From positions 8,118-72,117 of the forward strand of contig JAWOAU010000059.1 of NCBI GenBank assembly GCA_046498385.1: 64,000 nt of DNA. The letters are read 5' to 3'. Of this stretch, positions 1 through 10,159 are shown piece by piece. A program made the position numbers and the translations under genes. The notes beneath the pieces are model-generated. The model did not search any database. It had not been told where the DNA came from and saw nothing but the letters and a program-made list of their open reading frames with translations. Position 1 is the first letter of the stretch. Each line of letters begins with the position of its first letter. This DNA is from Halarchaeoplasma sp046498385 (GTDB lineage Archaea > Thermoplasmatota > Thermoplasmata > Halarchaeoplasmatales > Halarchaeoplasmataceae).

Positions 1-1
1 G

Positions 2-1948
2 GTTGTGGTGGAAAACAAAGATACGGGGGAAACCATATCCATAGACACGGATGGTAATGGATACTACGAGTTGAACTACGGTAACCTGGTAGAACGCGGA
101 TACGCCCTCACCGATACGTTTCATATCTCCGCATGGACCAATTCACAGGAGTTCAACATCGGTGATGAATGGGGTAGAAGGATCGACATGGAGGTTGTGG
201 TTGGAGGCGTACCGCCGGAAATAACCCTAACATCACCTAACGGGGGTGAACAATGGCATGCATTTGATGAGGAGGATATCACTTGGACGACAAATCAGGG
301 TGACGACCCCATCGATCATGTTGATCTATGGTACAGTGTAGATGCAGGCACGAGCTGGGACCGCCTTGATACGGAAATAGACGATACGGGTAGTTACACA
401 TGGACGGTCTCCAACGAACACAGCCAGGAATGCCACGTACGTGCACGGGTAATAGATAGTTTGGGTAGATGGGGAGAGGATGTTAGTGATAACGTATTCG
501 AGATCGTAGGCTTGGCACCCGGACCTCCCCGAAATCTTACGGTAGAGCATGACTCCGCTCCTCACATGGGGATATTCGACGATTTTGCCAATGGAAACTA
601 CGACAATTGGACGGTTTACGATGGATCATGGGATGCGACCTCCGGTTACCTACAGGGCCATGGTAGCATATCCACTCCCGCAGAGATGCACCAGGAAAAC
701 ATAGGTGCATATGGTCGCTGGGAGATAGATTTCCAACTATCCGAGATCTCCGATGCCTCAGGATATCAAATCACGAGAAGCCATTTTATTCAGATCGATA
801 ACGCGGATCCACGTTATTCCAGCGGTTATTATGTAATAATTACAGGTAATATCGGTGGTAACGGACAGATCAACCTCTGGAGGTGGGACAACGGAAGCAC
901 ACCGGGTAGTACGACCGCCGGTGCATCCTGGAACCCGAATACAGACACAAACACATTGGCAATAGAGAGAGACGAGAGCGGTGTATTCACCCTGTACCTC
1001 AACGGTGCCACACTGACCACGGGAACGGATAATACCTACACAACTAACCAATACTTTGGATTCAGGCACAATGAAAATCCTTCTGGAGGTGATGATCATA
1101 TCATACATGAGATCAGGATTGAGACCATGGGTGATGGAAAGGAACACAATATTCTTACATGGAATCCAAGCATCGATGACCCCGACGAGGTGAGCCACTA
1201 CGATATTTATTGCTCGGATTCGCCAGAGGGGCCGTGGGATGAAAGTATGTTACTGCACAGTGTCCCAGCGAACGGTTCCGCTGAATACCACCACCTTGAT
1301 TCCTTTAAAGGCATGGCAGATGAAACCTACTGGTGGTATGTGGTACGTGCGGTTGGAGAGAACGGGCTTGTAGAGGAGAACGTCAACGCTATACAGGAGC
1401 CCGGTGCGGAAATTATTACATTCACTTTGGAGTTGTACTCGGGTGGAGATTCCAACGGCTGGAACTTTGTTTCATTTAATCTGACATCTCCTGATAGCTC
1501 ATTGGAAAACATACTTGAAAATCCGGACTACGGTATATCAGGCAACTATGATCGGTTGATATACTTCGACGCTTCCGCCGGAACATGGCTTTCATACGTT
1601 CCCGGTAGGCTCGAGTGTTTCAACAATCTGCAGTCGTGGGACCATACCATGGGGATCTGGATAAGGATGACAGCGGATGACGGACTTACCATAGAGGGCA
1701 CCACGCCAACAAATACTACTCTCACACTGCAGCCCGGCTGGAACATGGTAGGACTGCCCAGTTCGGATGTGGGCAATCATAACCTACCGGCGGAGGTGAC
1801 CACGGTGGGCTACTTCCAAGCAGCGGAGGAGTACAATGTTGCCTATACCACCATTGCTGATACCTTCATATTCGAACCAGGACAGGGTTACTGGCTGTAC
1901 AACAGCGGGAACCAAACGGTAGCCTGGACCGTAGATTACAGGTTATAA
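2..1948 (+). CDS. Secreted multi-domain surface protein, C-terminal part (5' truncated by window edge)
   Basis: The reading frame is open to the left edge, so the GTG at position 5 is probably not the true start. Visible modules in order are: an Ig-like domain opening with a TSPNGGE-type motif (about residues 75-168); a region resembling a LamG/concanavalin-like sandwich (about 190-370); a fibronectin-III-like domain (about 380-470); and two copies of a C-terminal module beginning GWNFVSFNL and GWNMVGLPS and rich in Trp, Gly and Tyr. There is no membrane anchor at the C-terminus. This architecture is typical of archaeal and bacterial extracellular adhesion or glycan-binding proteins. No catalytic motif is visible, so the ligand is unknown. 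It is convergent with the hydroxyacid dehydrogenase gene, 56 bases away. Confidence 0.75.
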   Translation, partial: VVVENKDTGETISIDTDGNGYYELNYGNLVERGYALTDTFHISAWTNSQEFNIGDEWGRRIDMEVVVGGVPPEITLTSPNGGEQWHAFDEEDITWTTNQGDDPIDHVDLWYSVDAGTSWDRLDTEIDDTGSYTWTVSNEHSQECHVRARVIDSLGRWGEDVSDNVFEIVGLAPGPPRNLTVEHDSAPHMGIFDDFANGNYDNWTVYDGSWDATSGYLQGHGSISTPAEMHQENIGAYGRWEIDFQLSEISDASGYQITRSHFIQIDNADPRYSSGYYVIITGNIGGNGQINLWRWDNGSTPGSTTAGASWNPNTDTNTLAIERDESGVFTLYLNGATLTTGTDNTYTTNQYFGFRHNENPSGGDDHIIHEIRIETMGDGKEHNILTWNPSIDDPDEVSHYDIYCSDSPEGPWDESMLLHSVPANGSAEYHHLDSFKGMADETYWWYVVRAVGENGLVEENVNAIQEPGAEIITFTLELYSGGDSNGWNFVSFNLTSPDSSLENILENPDYGISGNYDRLIYFDASAGTWLSYVPGRLECFNNLQSWDHTMGIWIRMTADDGLTIEGTTPTNTTLTLQPGWNMVGLPSSDVGNHNLPAEVTTVGYFQAAEEYNVAYTTIADTFIFEPGQGYWLYNSGNQTVAWTVDYRL

Positions 1949-2004
1949 TCGCGGACCTTACTAGCATTATAATTAGTCCGAATAACGAAGAGATGATATT
2001 CCCT

Positions 2005-2973
2005 CTAGCCAAGGACCTCGGGATTGACTATGTTCTCCGGCATCTTTCCCTCCAACACAGCTATAAGATTGTCTGCGGCCATGACCGCCATACCATCCCG
2101 GGCCCTCACAGATGCGCTGCCCAGATGGGGTGCCAGTACCACGTTATCCAGGTCGTAGTAATTTGGATTTGCTCCATAGGGTTCGTCAGCAAAGACATCT
2201 ACCCCTGCACCTGCTATATTTTCACATCTCAATGCATCGATCACTTCCTCCTCGTTAACCACCTCTCCCCGGGCGGTGTTGATAAGGTAGGCCGAGTCCT
2301 TCATCATCTCTAGTTCCTCTTTGCCTATCATACCGTGTGTTTCTTCTGTGAGCGGCACGTGCAGTGATACAAAATCCGAGCTCTGAAGAAGTTCATTCAT
2401 CTTCATGAACTCCGCGCCCAATGAATCCTCTATCTCCCGCACCCTGCTTCTGTTGTAATATATTATTTCCATATGAAATCCGGCAGCTCTTTTAGCCAGG
2501 GCACTGCCTATGTTGCCCATACCTACTACACCCAATGTCTTTCCTTTGAGCTCGCTTCCTATCATGAGGGTCGGGTCCCAGCCCTGAAATTTATCCTGTC
2601 TAACGAATCTGTCACCCTTAACTATGTTCCTAGCAACCGCCAGCATTAAAGCAAAGGCCAGTTCTGCCGTGGCGTCTGTGAGTACTCCAGGTGTGTTTGT
2701 CACCGCGATACCGTTCTCAGTGGCGCACTCTATGTCTATGTTGTCGTATCCCACTGCGTAATTCGATATCACCTTTAGATCGTCACCGGCCTGGATAATG
2801 TCCCGGTCAATAATATCGGTGAGAGTGCAGAGTACGGCCTTCTTGCCAAGGATACCCGCTATGATCTCGTCCTTGGTCAACCTCCGGCTTTCAGGATTCA
2901 CCCGGGTTTTGTATCGCTCCGTTATTTTGTTAAGTCCCTTTTCAGGTATTTTTCTGGTCACGAAAACATCCAT
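2005..2973 (-). CDS. D-isomer-specific 2-hydroxyacid dehydrogenase (glyoxylate/hydroxypyruvate reductase-like)
   Basis: This 322-residue protein has the full D-2-hydroxyacid dehydrogenase pattern. The nucleotide-binding motif GMGNIG lies at residues 151-156, preceded by LKGKTLGVVG. The catalytic triad is Arg235 (in NTARGEVV), Glu264 (in VFADEP) and His283 (in APHLGSAS). The family reduces 2-keto acids such as glyoxylate or hydroxypyruvate with NAD(P)H. The NAVGYDNID-like segment near residue 75 and the overall length fit the archaeal GyaR group best. The exact substrate cannot be read from sequence; phosphoglycerate dehydrogenase is less likely because there is no ACT domain. The gene is cytoplasmic and monocistronic, divergent from the HTH/ATPase gene at 3071. 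Confidence 0.9.
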   Translation of the reverse strand: MDVFVTRKIPEKGLNKITERYKTRVNPESRRLTKDEIIAGILGKKAVLCTLTDIIDRDIIQAGDDLKVISNYAVGYDNIDIECATENGIAVTNTPGVLTDATAELAFALMLAVARNIVKGDRFVRQDKFQGWDPTLMIGSELKGKTLGVVGMGNIGSALAKRAAGFHMEIIYYNRSRVREIEDSLGAEFMKMNELLQSSDFVSLHVPLTEETHGMIGKEELEMMKDSAYLINTARGEVVNEEEVIDALRCENIAGAGVDVFADEPYGANPNYYDLDNVVLAPHLGSASVRARDGMAVMAADNLIAVLEGKMPENIVNPEVLG

Positions 2974-3070
2974 GGTCTCACGATTGGCATTATGTTTACA
3001 TCGATTTACTATTTTTCGGTGGAATCTGTAGGAAAAACTTACTAATTACCGCAGCATTATCCTATGCACC

Positions 3071-6000
3071 ATGGTTTCGGCAACAGTGAAAGATAGGATA
3101 ATAATACATTTGTATACTTATCATGCTTCTCTGACTAAGCAAGGGATGCCCTATGAATTATCTCAACCAGGTATTGCTGATGCCATAGGCATAAGCAGAC
3201 CTCATCTGAGCCAGGAAATACGGAAGATGATACAGGATGAACCAACCTTGGTTAAAGAAGAGGTCATGCGGGTAAAAGGATTAAAGCGAAAAAGAAAGGT
3301 GTATTTCCTGACTCCGAAAGGAGTTTTAAAGGCACAATCATCGGTAGAAAAATTCAATGAAGAAAGCATAACTGTTCTTACTTCGGATGGTAAAAAAGAC
3401 GTCAAATTAAAAAACATCGGTACACATATAAAAGGGAACAACCCTCTTGTTACCGCTCTATCCAGAGTAGATGCAAAGGGTGTGTTGGACCTTACCGAGG
3501 CAAGAGAGTTCAAGGAGGATATATTCATAGACCGCAAAGAGGAAATGGCGGTACTTAAAAGCTCATTGAAAGAGGCAAGTGAAGAAGGCGGGAAAGTTTT
3601 TTTCGTCAAAGGAGATCCAGGTATCGGCAAGACCAGACTCCTAGAGGAGTTTGAAAAACATGCATCTAGCGAGGATTTTATCTTTCTTTCCGGCAGAGCA
3701 TATTTTGAGAGTTCGGACCCTTACCTTCCTTTTAAAAAGGCCTTCGAAGGCACAAAAGATTTGGATCACTCTATGGATATTATCTATCCCGATGAAAAAA
3801 GAACAAAGGCGGAAGATAAGAATATGTTTGATTATCATAGGAGGACAACTTTCTTTGAGATAACCAAAGACATTAGGCACATGATAGACAAAAAGCCAAT
3901 GGTCATATTTTTAGATGATATACAATGGGCGGATTCTGCAACACTGCAGTTGATTCATTATCTTTCTGAGAATTTAGAAACATCGCCACTGCTGCTGATC
4001 GCCGCCTTTAGACCACAGGATGTAAATATGAACACTCTTTTAAAAGAGATCGTTCAACGGATGAGGCGGGTAGGAACCTACGAGGAGATAGAATTAAAAC
4101 CCCTAAAGTGGAAGCATACAAAAGAGATCATATCCAATATGTTGGGCGTATCCAGGACACCACCTGAATTTGTTAGATTACTTTATGAACTATCCCAGGG
4201 TAATCCTCTTTTCATTAAAGAGTGTGTAAAGAGTTTGATCGAAGAGGGCAATTTGGATCCAAAGAGGAACCGATATCCCAAGGACCCTAGGCACGTCACC
4301 ATACCCAATATTATTGTCAGCATAATTGAGAGAAGATTCAGCCAGTTATCCGAAGAAACGCTTAAGATGCTCCAGATAGGCTGTATTATAGGAGAGGAAA
4401 TACCCTTCGATCTGCTGTTAAAAGTTTGTGGGATGGACGAACTCGATGCATTCGACCACATAGACATACTGTTGGGAACAAGTATATGGAAGGAGTTACC
4501 GGATCAGGACAAGTTTGCCTTCAGCCATGCATTGGTGCATCTAGCGGCATACAATCGAATAAGTGATATCAAGAAAAGAAAGTTGCACAAGGCGGTGGCC
4601 GAGAAACTCGAAGAGCTATACGAAGAAGACATAGAAAAACATCATTCCAAACTAGCGAAGCATTTTGAAAGGGCGGGCATGATAGATAGGTCGATATCTT
4701 ATTATTACAAAGCCGGTAAGAGCGCTGAAACAGTATATGCTCAAGAGGACGCTTTGGAGATGTATCAGAACGCTCTGAGGTTGTGGGATGGAGAGGATAA
4801 AGAACCAGGTATGAAACTGATGGAAAGTTTAGGCGACGTAAATTCTCTTTTAGGTGATATATCCTCCTGTAAGAAGTATTATGAACGGATATTAGATGAA
4901 ACCGATAACGAGGTTACCGAACAAAGGATGTATCGTAAACTAGCCCGGTTGTGCGAGACCCAAGGTGATTTTCGGAGGGTGAAAGAACTTGTAGACAAAG
5001 GTCTCGATAGCTATAAAAAGGATAACATCGAGGCGTGTAGATTGTATGAGATCCGGGGCTGGACATTGATGCAGACAGGGGATTTCCAAGGTGCGGAAGA
5101 GATGTTCATTACGGAAAGGCGTCTTTCTGAAGATTTAGGAGATCGAAAGGCCCTCAGCGATTCAAATCATAATCTAGGTACTTTGATGGTGTACAAAGCT
5201 AATTATGATGATGCCCGTCGATATTTAAAAGACGCTTTGAGGATACGTGAAAAGATCGGGGACAAAAAAAGCATAGCCAAGTCTTTGAATAATTTAGGCG
5301 TAGTTTACAAATGTACGGGGGACATAGAAGATGCTTTGGAAACCTATCAACGGTGTTTGGAAATAGAAAAGGAGATAGGTGATAGAGGAGGGATCGCGGC
5401 AACATCAGCCAATTTGGGGACTCTTCAGTATATGAACAATAATCCCAAGGAGGCCGGGGAGAACTTTGATCATGCCTTGGAGATATTTAGAGGTATAGGT
5501 GATAAGATGGGCGTTGCCATGGCCTACAATAATCTAGGCATAGTTCAGTTAGCCATGGGTGATCTAGAGAGTGCCCTCGAGTATCAAAAGAGAGGTCTTG
5601 AACTCCGAAAAAATGTGGGTGATAAACCCGGCTTGGGGATGACCCATGGTATCATAAGCAGCGTTTTTATCTTGAAGGGAGAACTGGATAAGGCTAAAGA
5701 ACATATCGATGAGGCCTTTACTTTTTTCGAAAAGATCGATGATGTGAAAGGAATGGCTCTCATGAAGTCTCTTAAAGGAGATATTAAAAATGAGAACGAG
5801 CAGTTCGACGATGCAATAAGTTTGTACGAAGAAAGCCACAAAACTCTAAAACAGATCGGAGAGAAGTTTGAAAACATATCCAACTGCTGTCGACTGGCCG
5901 AGGTATATACTCATGTGGGAAAGTTAACCGAAGCCCGTAGGATGATAATCGAAGGCATTATGCTTTCGAAGATGGTGGGTACGGATTATGATAAAGAAGT

Positions 6001-6268
6001 CTTCCTTAGGATATTAGGGATGGTCCTTCGAAAAGAAAAAAACTTCAAAGGCAGTTTTAAGGTTTTGAACAAAGCGGCAGGGCTCCTTGAAAAGAATAAA
6101 AAGTACATGGAACTTGCTAGGGTCTATTATGAACTAGGTAAAACTTTTTTGGAGGTCCATGACGTACCTAATGGCAAAAGAAATCTTGCCAAGGCGAGAA
6201 ACAAGTTCAACTCCATGGACATGGAACGCTGGAGTGCCCGAGCCCAGGGGATGTTAGACGATATCTAA
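3071..6268 (+). CDS. Winged-HTH / STAND-type ATPase / tetratricopeptide-repeat regulator
   Basis: The 1065-residue protein has three parts. Residues about 10-85 form a winged helix with a helix-turn-helix around GIADAIGISRPHLSQ. Residues about 155-500 are an AAA/STAND-type ATPase, with Walker A GDPGIGKTR (181-189), Walker B VIFLDDIQWAD (about 278-288) and a GNPLFI sensor-like segment near 377. Residues about 515-1060 are a run of a dozen or so TPR units with the recurring pattern ALxxYxxxLxIxxxIGD. This layout matches MalT/AfsR-like signal-transduction ATPases, which bind DNA once a ligand or partner triggers nucleotide exchange. A related ATPase lacking the HTH lies at 33726. The inducing signal and target genes are unknown. 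The gene stands alone between divergent and convergent neighbours. Confidence 0.85.
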   Translation: MVSATVKDRIIIHLYTYHASLTKQGMPYELSQPGIADAIGISRPHLSQEIRKMIQDEPTLVKEEVMRVKGLKRKRKVYFLTPKGVLKAQSSVEKFNEESITVLTSDGKKDVKLKNIGTHIKGNNPLVTALSRVDAKGVLDLTEAREFKEDIFIDRKEEMAVLKSSLKEASEEGGKVFFVKGDPGIGKTRLLEEFEKHASSEDFIFLSGRAYFESSDPYLPFKKAFEGTKDLDHSMDIIYPDEKRTKAEDKNMFDYHRRTTFFEITKDIRHMIDKKPMVIFLDDIQWADSATLQLIHYLSENLETSPLLLIAAFRPQDVNMNTLLKEIVQRMRRVGTYEEIELKPLKWKHTKEIISNMLGVSRTPPEFVRLLYELSQGNPLFIKECVKSLIEEGNLDPKRNRYPKDPRHVTIPNIIVSIIERRFSQLSEETLKMLQIGCIIGEEIPFDLLLKVCGMDELDAFDHIDILLGTSIWKELPDQDKFAFSHALVHLAAYNRISDIKKRKLHKAVAEKLEELYEEDIEKHHSKLAKHFERAGMIDRSISYYYKAGKSAETVYAQEDALEMYQNALRLWDGEDKEPGMKLMESLGDVNSLLGDISSCKKYYERILDETDNEVTEQRMYRKLARLCETQGDFRRVKELVDKGLDSYKKDNIEACRLYEIRGWTLMQTGDFQGAEEMFITERRLSEDLGDRKALSDSNHNLGTLMVYKANYDDARRYLKDALRIREKIGDKKSIAKSLNNLGVVYKCTGDIEDALETYQRCLEIEKEIGDRGGIAATSANLGTLQYMNNNPKEAGENFDHALEIFRGIGDKMGVAMAYNNLGIVQLAMGDLESALEYQKRGLELRKNVGDKPGLGMTHGIISSVFILKGELDKAKEHIDEAFTFFEKIDDVKGMALMKSLKGDIKNENEQFDDAISLYEESHKTLKQIGEKFENISNCCRLAEVYTHVGKLTEARRMIIEGIMLSKMVGTDYDKEVFLRILGMVLRKEKNFKGSFKVLNKAAGLLEKNKKYMELARVYYELGKTFLEVHDVPNGKRNLAKARNKFNSMDMERWSARAQGMLDDI

Positions 6269-6303
6269 ATCTCAGGCACATCTACCATAGATTCAAGGGC
6301 GCA

Positions 6304-7488
6304 TCATATATTTTTTTCATGACGATCCATTATATCCTCGGCCAACCTTTCTATGTCCTCTAGATCCTTGGCCGTGGGGTGACCTTTGACTACCACGGGT
6401 TCTATCATCTCGGCCTTCAAGTTCTTGATACTGTCCTTTATCACATCAGGCATCCTACCGCCCCACCCGTAGGACCCGATGAGTGATACAAATTTTGTCT
6501 TGGGCCGCAGTGCGTTGACCAAATAAGCGGCATAGAGTGCCTTAGGGTGTGGCCCCGTTAGGACGGTGGGGGTTGCGATCACCACCGTTGCCGCATCTAC
6601 TAGGGACATGGCGAGATCGCCTAGATCGGTGGTGGTAAGATTATATGGCGTGACTTTTATCCCCTTCTCTATAAGAGTATTCACCAGGTGTTGAACCATG
6701 TCTTCGGTACTTCCGTGCATGGAAACGTAAGGCACCACCACCTCGTTCCTCACCTCGTCCGATATCCAATCCCGGTATGCATCCATTATGAAATCCGGTT
6801 CATCATATATGGGTCCGTGACTGGGAGCGATAACATCGAAGTCTAGTTTCTCCAGTTTCTTTATATGTCCTTTGATCAGTCTGCGGAAGGGCATCATTAT
6901 CTCTGCGTAGTAGCGCTTGGCTGCCGGATATACGATGTTTTTATCCCTGACGAATAGGTTGCTGGCTGCCATATGTGAACCGAAAAGATCACAGGTAAAC
7001 AGTATCCCGTCTTCAGGCAGATGCGTCAACATGGTTTCCGGCCAGTGAACCCAAGGGGCGTATATGAATCGCAGGGTTCTATCTCCCAAGGACAGTTCCT
7101 CGCCATCCTTGACCTCTAGGAACCGCTCATTGGGGACATGGAGGTGATCCTTGAGCATCTTCATGCACTTTTGGTTCGTAACCACCCTGGCCATAGGGTA
7201 TCTTTCCAGTACCGCCGGTATGGAACCGGAATGGTCCTGTTCGCAGTGATGTGAGATCACGTAATCTATATGGTCTACACCCAATGAATTCAGATTATCC
7301 ATAAGGACAGATTCCTTCGGCGGGTCAACTGTATCCAGCAGAGCTACCTTTTCACTTCCACGGATCAGATAAGCGTTGTAACTGGTTCCATCGGGCAAGG
7401 GGATAAGTTCATCGAAGAGTTCCCGATCCCAATCCACCGCACCTACCTCGTAAATATCTTTTTTTAATCTCATAACTGCCATTTTCAT
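6304..7488 (-). CDS. fprA: A-type flavoprotein (FprA family, diiron/FMN O2 or NO reductase)
   Basis: The 394-residue protein joins an N-terminal metallo-beta-lactamase-like diiron domain to a C-terminal flavodoxin domain. The diiron ligands appear as H81-x-E83-x-D85-H86 within HHCEQDHSG, with further His/Asp in WVHWPETM, TCDLFGSH and PSHGPIYD. The flavodoxin phosphate-binding loop is the VSMHGSTEDM segment near residue 260. The family reduces O2 to water or NO to N2O, with rubredoxin or coenzyme F420H2 as donor, and protects anaerobes from oxygen and nitrosative stress. No rubredoxin gene is adjacent. An AAAGGAG ribosome-binding site precedes two possible starts (Met1 and Met3). The gene is divergent from glnA. 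The domain assignment is clear; the electron donor is not. Confidence 0.93.
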   Translation of the reverse strand: MKMAVMRLKKDIYEVGAVDWDRELFDELIPLPDGTSYNAYLIRGSEKVALLDTVDPPKESVLMDNLNSLGVDHIDYVISHHCEQDHSGSIPAVLERYPMARVVTNQKCMKMLKDHLHVPNERFLEVKDGEELSLGDRTLRFIYAPWVHWPETMLTHLPEDGILFTCDLFGSHMAASNLFVRDKNIVYPAAKRYYAEIMMPFRRLIKGHIKKLEKLDFDVIAPSHGPIYDEPDFIMDAYRDWISDEVRNEVVVPYVSMHGSTEDMVQHLVNTLIEKGIKVTPYNLTTTDLGDLAMSLVDAATVVIATPTVLTGPHPKALYAAYLVNALRPKTKFVSLIGSYGWGGRMPDVIKDSIKNLKAEMIEPVVVKGHPTAKDLEDIERLAEDIMDRHEKNI

Positions 7489-7550
7489 TCACTCCTTTTA
7501 ACTCATCTTAAGAGCGATAATGTTAAATGCAAAAAAATGTTGTGGTATAC

Positions 7551-8888
7551 ATGCATAGAGAAAAAATTGCACAGGAAGTAATGGTGAGGATCAGAAATGA
7601 AAAAATTAAGTTCGTAGAACTGCAGTTCATGGATATACAGGGGATGGTCAAAACCGTTTCCATCCCCGCATCCCATCTCCCTCATGCCATCGAGGACGGT
7701 ATCCTCTTCGATGGATCATCCATAATGGGCTATGCGACGGTTGATGAATCCGACTTGAGGGCGTATCCGGATTTAAATACGTTTTTGATATATCCCTGGA
7801 GTAATGAAAAGGTGAAGACCGGGAGCATGATATGTGATATCTACGATTCCAACGGTAAACAGTTCGAAGGCGATCCCAGGTATATACTCAAAAAGACAAT
7901 TGAAAGAGCAAAAAAGATGGGTTATTATTTCAACGTTGGGCCCGAACTTGAGTTTTTCCTCTTTCGTTTAAATGGGAACGGAGATCCTACCAACATACCC
8001 GATGAAAGTGGTGGGTACTTTGATCTTATGCCCCTTGACAGAGCGGAAAAAGTGCGCAAGGAATGCACTCTTGATTTTGAAGAGATGGGATTCGAAGTGG
8101 AGGCGTCCCACCACGAAGTGGCGTCAGGACAGCATGAGATAGATCTTAGATACGACGAGGCGCTGAAGATCGCGGACCGAATACTCACCCTAAAGCACTG
8201 TATAAAGACCATAGCTAAGCAGAATTCATTACATGCAACCTTCATGCCAAAGCCCATCACAGGAGTGAACGGGACGGGCATGCATATTCATCAAAGCCTT
8301 ATGGATAGGAAGGGTAACAATGTATTTTATAACTCCGATGGTGAGGACCAGGTAAGTGATATATTCAGATATTACACGGGAGGCGTATTGAAGCATGCAA
8401 AGGAAACATGTGGTATACTCGCTTCCTGGGTCAACTCATACAAACGCCTGGTCCCGGGCTATGAAGCACCGGTTTACGTCTCATGGGCATATCTTAATCG
8501 GAGTGCTTTGGCAAGGGTACCCGCAGGTAGAGGAAAGGGTACCAGGCTGGAGATAAGAAACCCGGATCCCGCAGGTAATCCCTACCTCCAGTTCAGCGTA
8601 CTGCTGGCATCGGGTTTAAACGGGATCGACAACAAGATCGATCCGGGTCCGGCGGTGGACGAAGATGTATTCTCCATGACAGATGATGAAAAAAGTAAAA
8701 AGGGAATAGAGGCGTTGCCTTCTAATTTAGGACATGCCCTGTCTTACATTGAACAAAGCGAGTTCATAAAAGAGACCCTAGGTGAGCATATCCAGAGACA
8801 CTTTCTTTACGTAAAGAGAAGAGAATGGGATGAATACAGACAGCAGGTCACGGATTGGGAAATAAAGAAATACCTTTCTTCATTGTAA
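7551..8888 (+). CDS. glnA: Glutamine synthetase, type I
   Basis: The enzyme condenses ammonia and glutamate to glutamine using ATP and is central to nitrogen assimilation. Family signatures are FDGSSIMGYATVDESDL near the N-terminus, the ATP-binding region around KPITGVNGTGMHIH, NSYKRLVPGYEAP and the RNPDPAGNPYLQ loop. The C-terminus lacks the NLYDLP adenylylation motif, which fits the GSI-alpha type found in archaea. An ATG at 7527 is in frame, but a TATA-like GTTAAATG at about 7522-7528 lies roughly 25 bases before the ATG at 7551. That favours a leaderless start at 7551 (445 residues); an ATG at 7581 is also possible. It is followed after 6 bases by the phosphoesterase gene, so the two are probably cotranscribed. 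Confidence 0.96.
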   Translation: MHREKIAQEVMVRIRNEKIKFVELQFMDIQGMVKTVSIPASHLPHAIEDGILFDGSSIMGYATVDESDLRAYPDLNTFLIYPWSNEKVKTGSMICDIYDSNGKQFEGDPRYILKKTIERAKKMGYYFNVGPELEFFLFRLNGNGDPTNIPDESGGYFDLMPLDRAEKVRKECTLDFEEMGFEVEASHHEVASGQHEIDLRYDEALKIADRILTLKHCIKTIAKQNSLHATFMPKPITGVNGTGMHIHQSLMDRKGNNVFYNSDGEDQVSDIFRYYTGGVLKHAKETCGILASWVNSYKRLVPGYEAPVYVSWAYLNRSALARVPAGRGKGTRLEIRNPDPAGNPYLQFSVLLASGLNGIDNKIDPGPAVDEDVFSMTDDEKSKKGIEALPSNLGHALSYIEQSEFIKETLGEHIQRHFLYVKRREWDEYRQQVTDWEIKKYLSSL

Positions 8889-8894
8889 TCGAAC

Positions 8895-9620
8895 ATGGTC
8901 TTTCCACAACCCCTTTGGAATGAAAGGGCCATGATCAAGGGTTCTACCCTGGTGGCCTGTGATCTTCATATAGGTTATGAAAGGGAGTTAGAAGAAAAAG
9001 GAGTATTTGTATCTTCCAAAACACCTGGTATGGTAAAAGATATACATGATATGTTGGTTGAACACAATGTAGATTGCTTGATCATCAACGGCGACCTTAA
9101 ACACAGCATACCCCAGGCATCGTGGCAGGAGTACAATGAAATACCCAATGCCATAGACCGATGGCTCAGAGTGGTGAAGGAGGTGCATGTTGTCCGAGGC
9201 AACCATGACGGGGGTTTAGAGAATTACTTACCAAGGGACGTAACGATCCACGATTCCCGGGGATATCGTAGGAACGACATCGGTTATTTTCACGGCCATG
9301 CCCGACCGTCGGATGAGGTGTTAGATGCGGATATACTGGTTACCGCTCACTGTCACCCGTCCATCACTCTGTTTGATAAACTGGGAAAGCGAAACAAGCT
9401 TCACTGCTGGTCCCGGATCAAGTTCACATTGAACAAAAGGGAGGGTGATTTGATAGTCATGCCGAGTTTCAATCCTCTGCTGGGAGGTGTCAGCGTAAAC
9501 GAGGATGGATATCTCGGACCGTTTTTTAGAGATATAGATATAATCGAAGAGGATATCTATCTCTTAGACGGTACCCATCTAGGTGGTTTTACAGATAAGG
9601 GCGATCCTCCTTCAGTATGA
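8895..9620 (+). CDS. Calcineurin-like metallophosphoesterase (archaeal ICC-type)
   Basis: The 241-residue protein shows the five metallophosphoesterase motifs: D-x-H in ACDLHIGYE, GD in INGDLKHS, GNHD in VRGNHDGG, GH in FHGHARPS, and H-x-H in TAHCHPS. Two metal ions are expected at the active site. The substrate is unknown; related archaeal proteins (COG1407-like) are uncharacterised phosphoesterases. It begins 6 bases after glnA, so it likely shares that transcript. Its last 32 bases overlap the end of the convergent DUF2148 gene. Confidence 0.85.
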   Translation: MVFPQPLWNERAMIKGSTLVACDLHIGYERELEEKGVFVSSKTPGMVKDIHDMLVEHNVDCLIINGDLKHSIPQASWQEYNEIPNAIDRWLRVVKEVHVVRGNHDGGLENYLPRDVTIHDSRGYRRNDIGYFHGHARPSDEVLDADILVTAHCHPSITLFDKLGKRNKLHCWSRIKFTLNKREGDLIVMPSFNPLLGGVSVNEDGYLGPFFRDIDIIEEDIYLLDGTHLGGFTDKGDPPSV

Positions 9621-10104
9621 CCGGAACGGCAATACAGACATTGGCGGTGGAGAGTCCGATGTTCTTGGCTGCGAGACCCGCCTTTATCATCACCGATGCC
9701 TTTACCTTATGCACGCTTGCGGTATCCAGGGCACTTCCCAGGGCCATACCCATATCCAGCAGTCTGTAGATACAGTTCGGTCCGCGGAATATACCTTGGG
9801 CCGAGACACTTTTGAATTCATCACAATCGTCGAAGCCGCATGCACGGCAATTCAAACCCAAGGGGGGGTGTTCTTTTAGACTGATCAATAAGACCGCTTG
9901 TGCGTCTTCTTCTAGGATCTTACCGTACTTGGAGTAGTCCTCATCATTTAATTCATCAGATAACTGATACATTTCTTCGGCCAGTATCTCTCTTTCGGCA
10001 TCGTCCAACAAAGCTATATCCATGTAGGATTCGCCGCTGGCCTTTGGTACCGTACGGGCTCTTACTGTCATGAGGTCTGATATTATCTTGATTCCTTTTT
10101 CCAT
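9589..10104 (-). CDS. DUF2148 ferredoxin-domain protein
   Basis: The 171-residue protein has a cysteine cluster LNCRACGFDDCDEF followed about 16 residues later by GPNCIYRLLDMG, the four-cysteine pattern expected for a 4Fe-4S centre. The C-terminal half (GSALDTASVHKVKASVMIKAGLAA) matches the conserved part of DUF2148 (COG4739). The biochemical role is unknown; an electron-transfer or Fe-S-dependent function is inferred from the cysteines. An AGGTGAG ribosome-binding site sits 4-5 bases before ATG. The 3' end overlaps the convergent phosphoesterase gene by 32 bases. Confidence 0.85.
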   Translation of the reverse strand: MEKGIKIISDLMTVRARTVPKASGESYMDIALLDDAEREILAEEMYQLSDELNDEDYSKYGKILEEDAQAVLLISLKEHPPLGLNCRACGFDDCDEFKSVSAQGIFRGPNCIYRLLDMGMALGSALDTASVHKVKASVMIKAGLAAKNIGLSTANVCIAVPVILKEDRPYL

Positions 10105-10159
10105 TTTCTCACCTGAACGTTATAGGTACATAGGGTACATATTATGTTATCGCTGTCTT

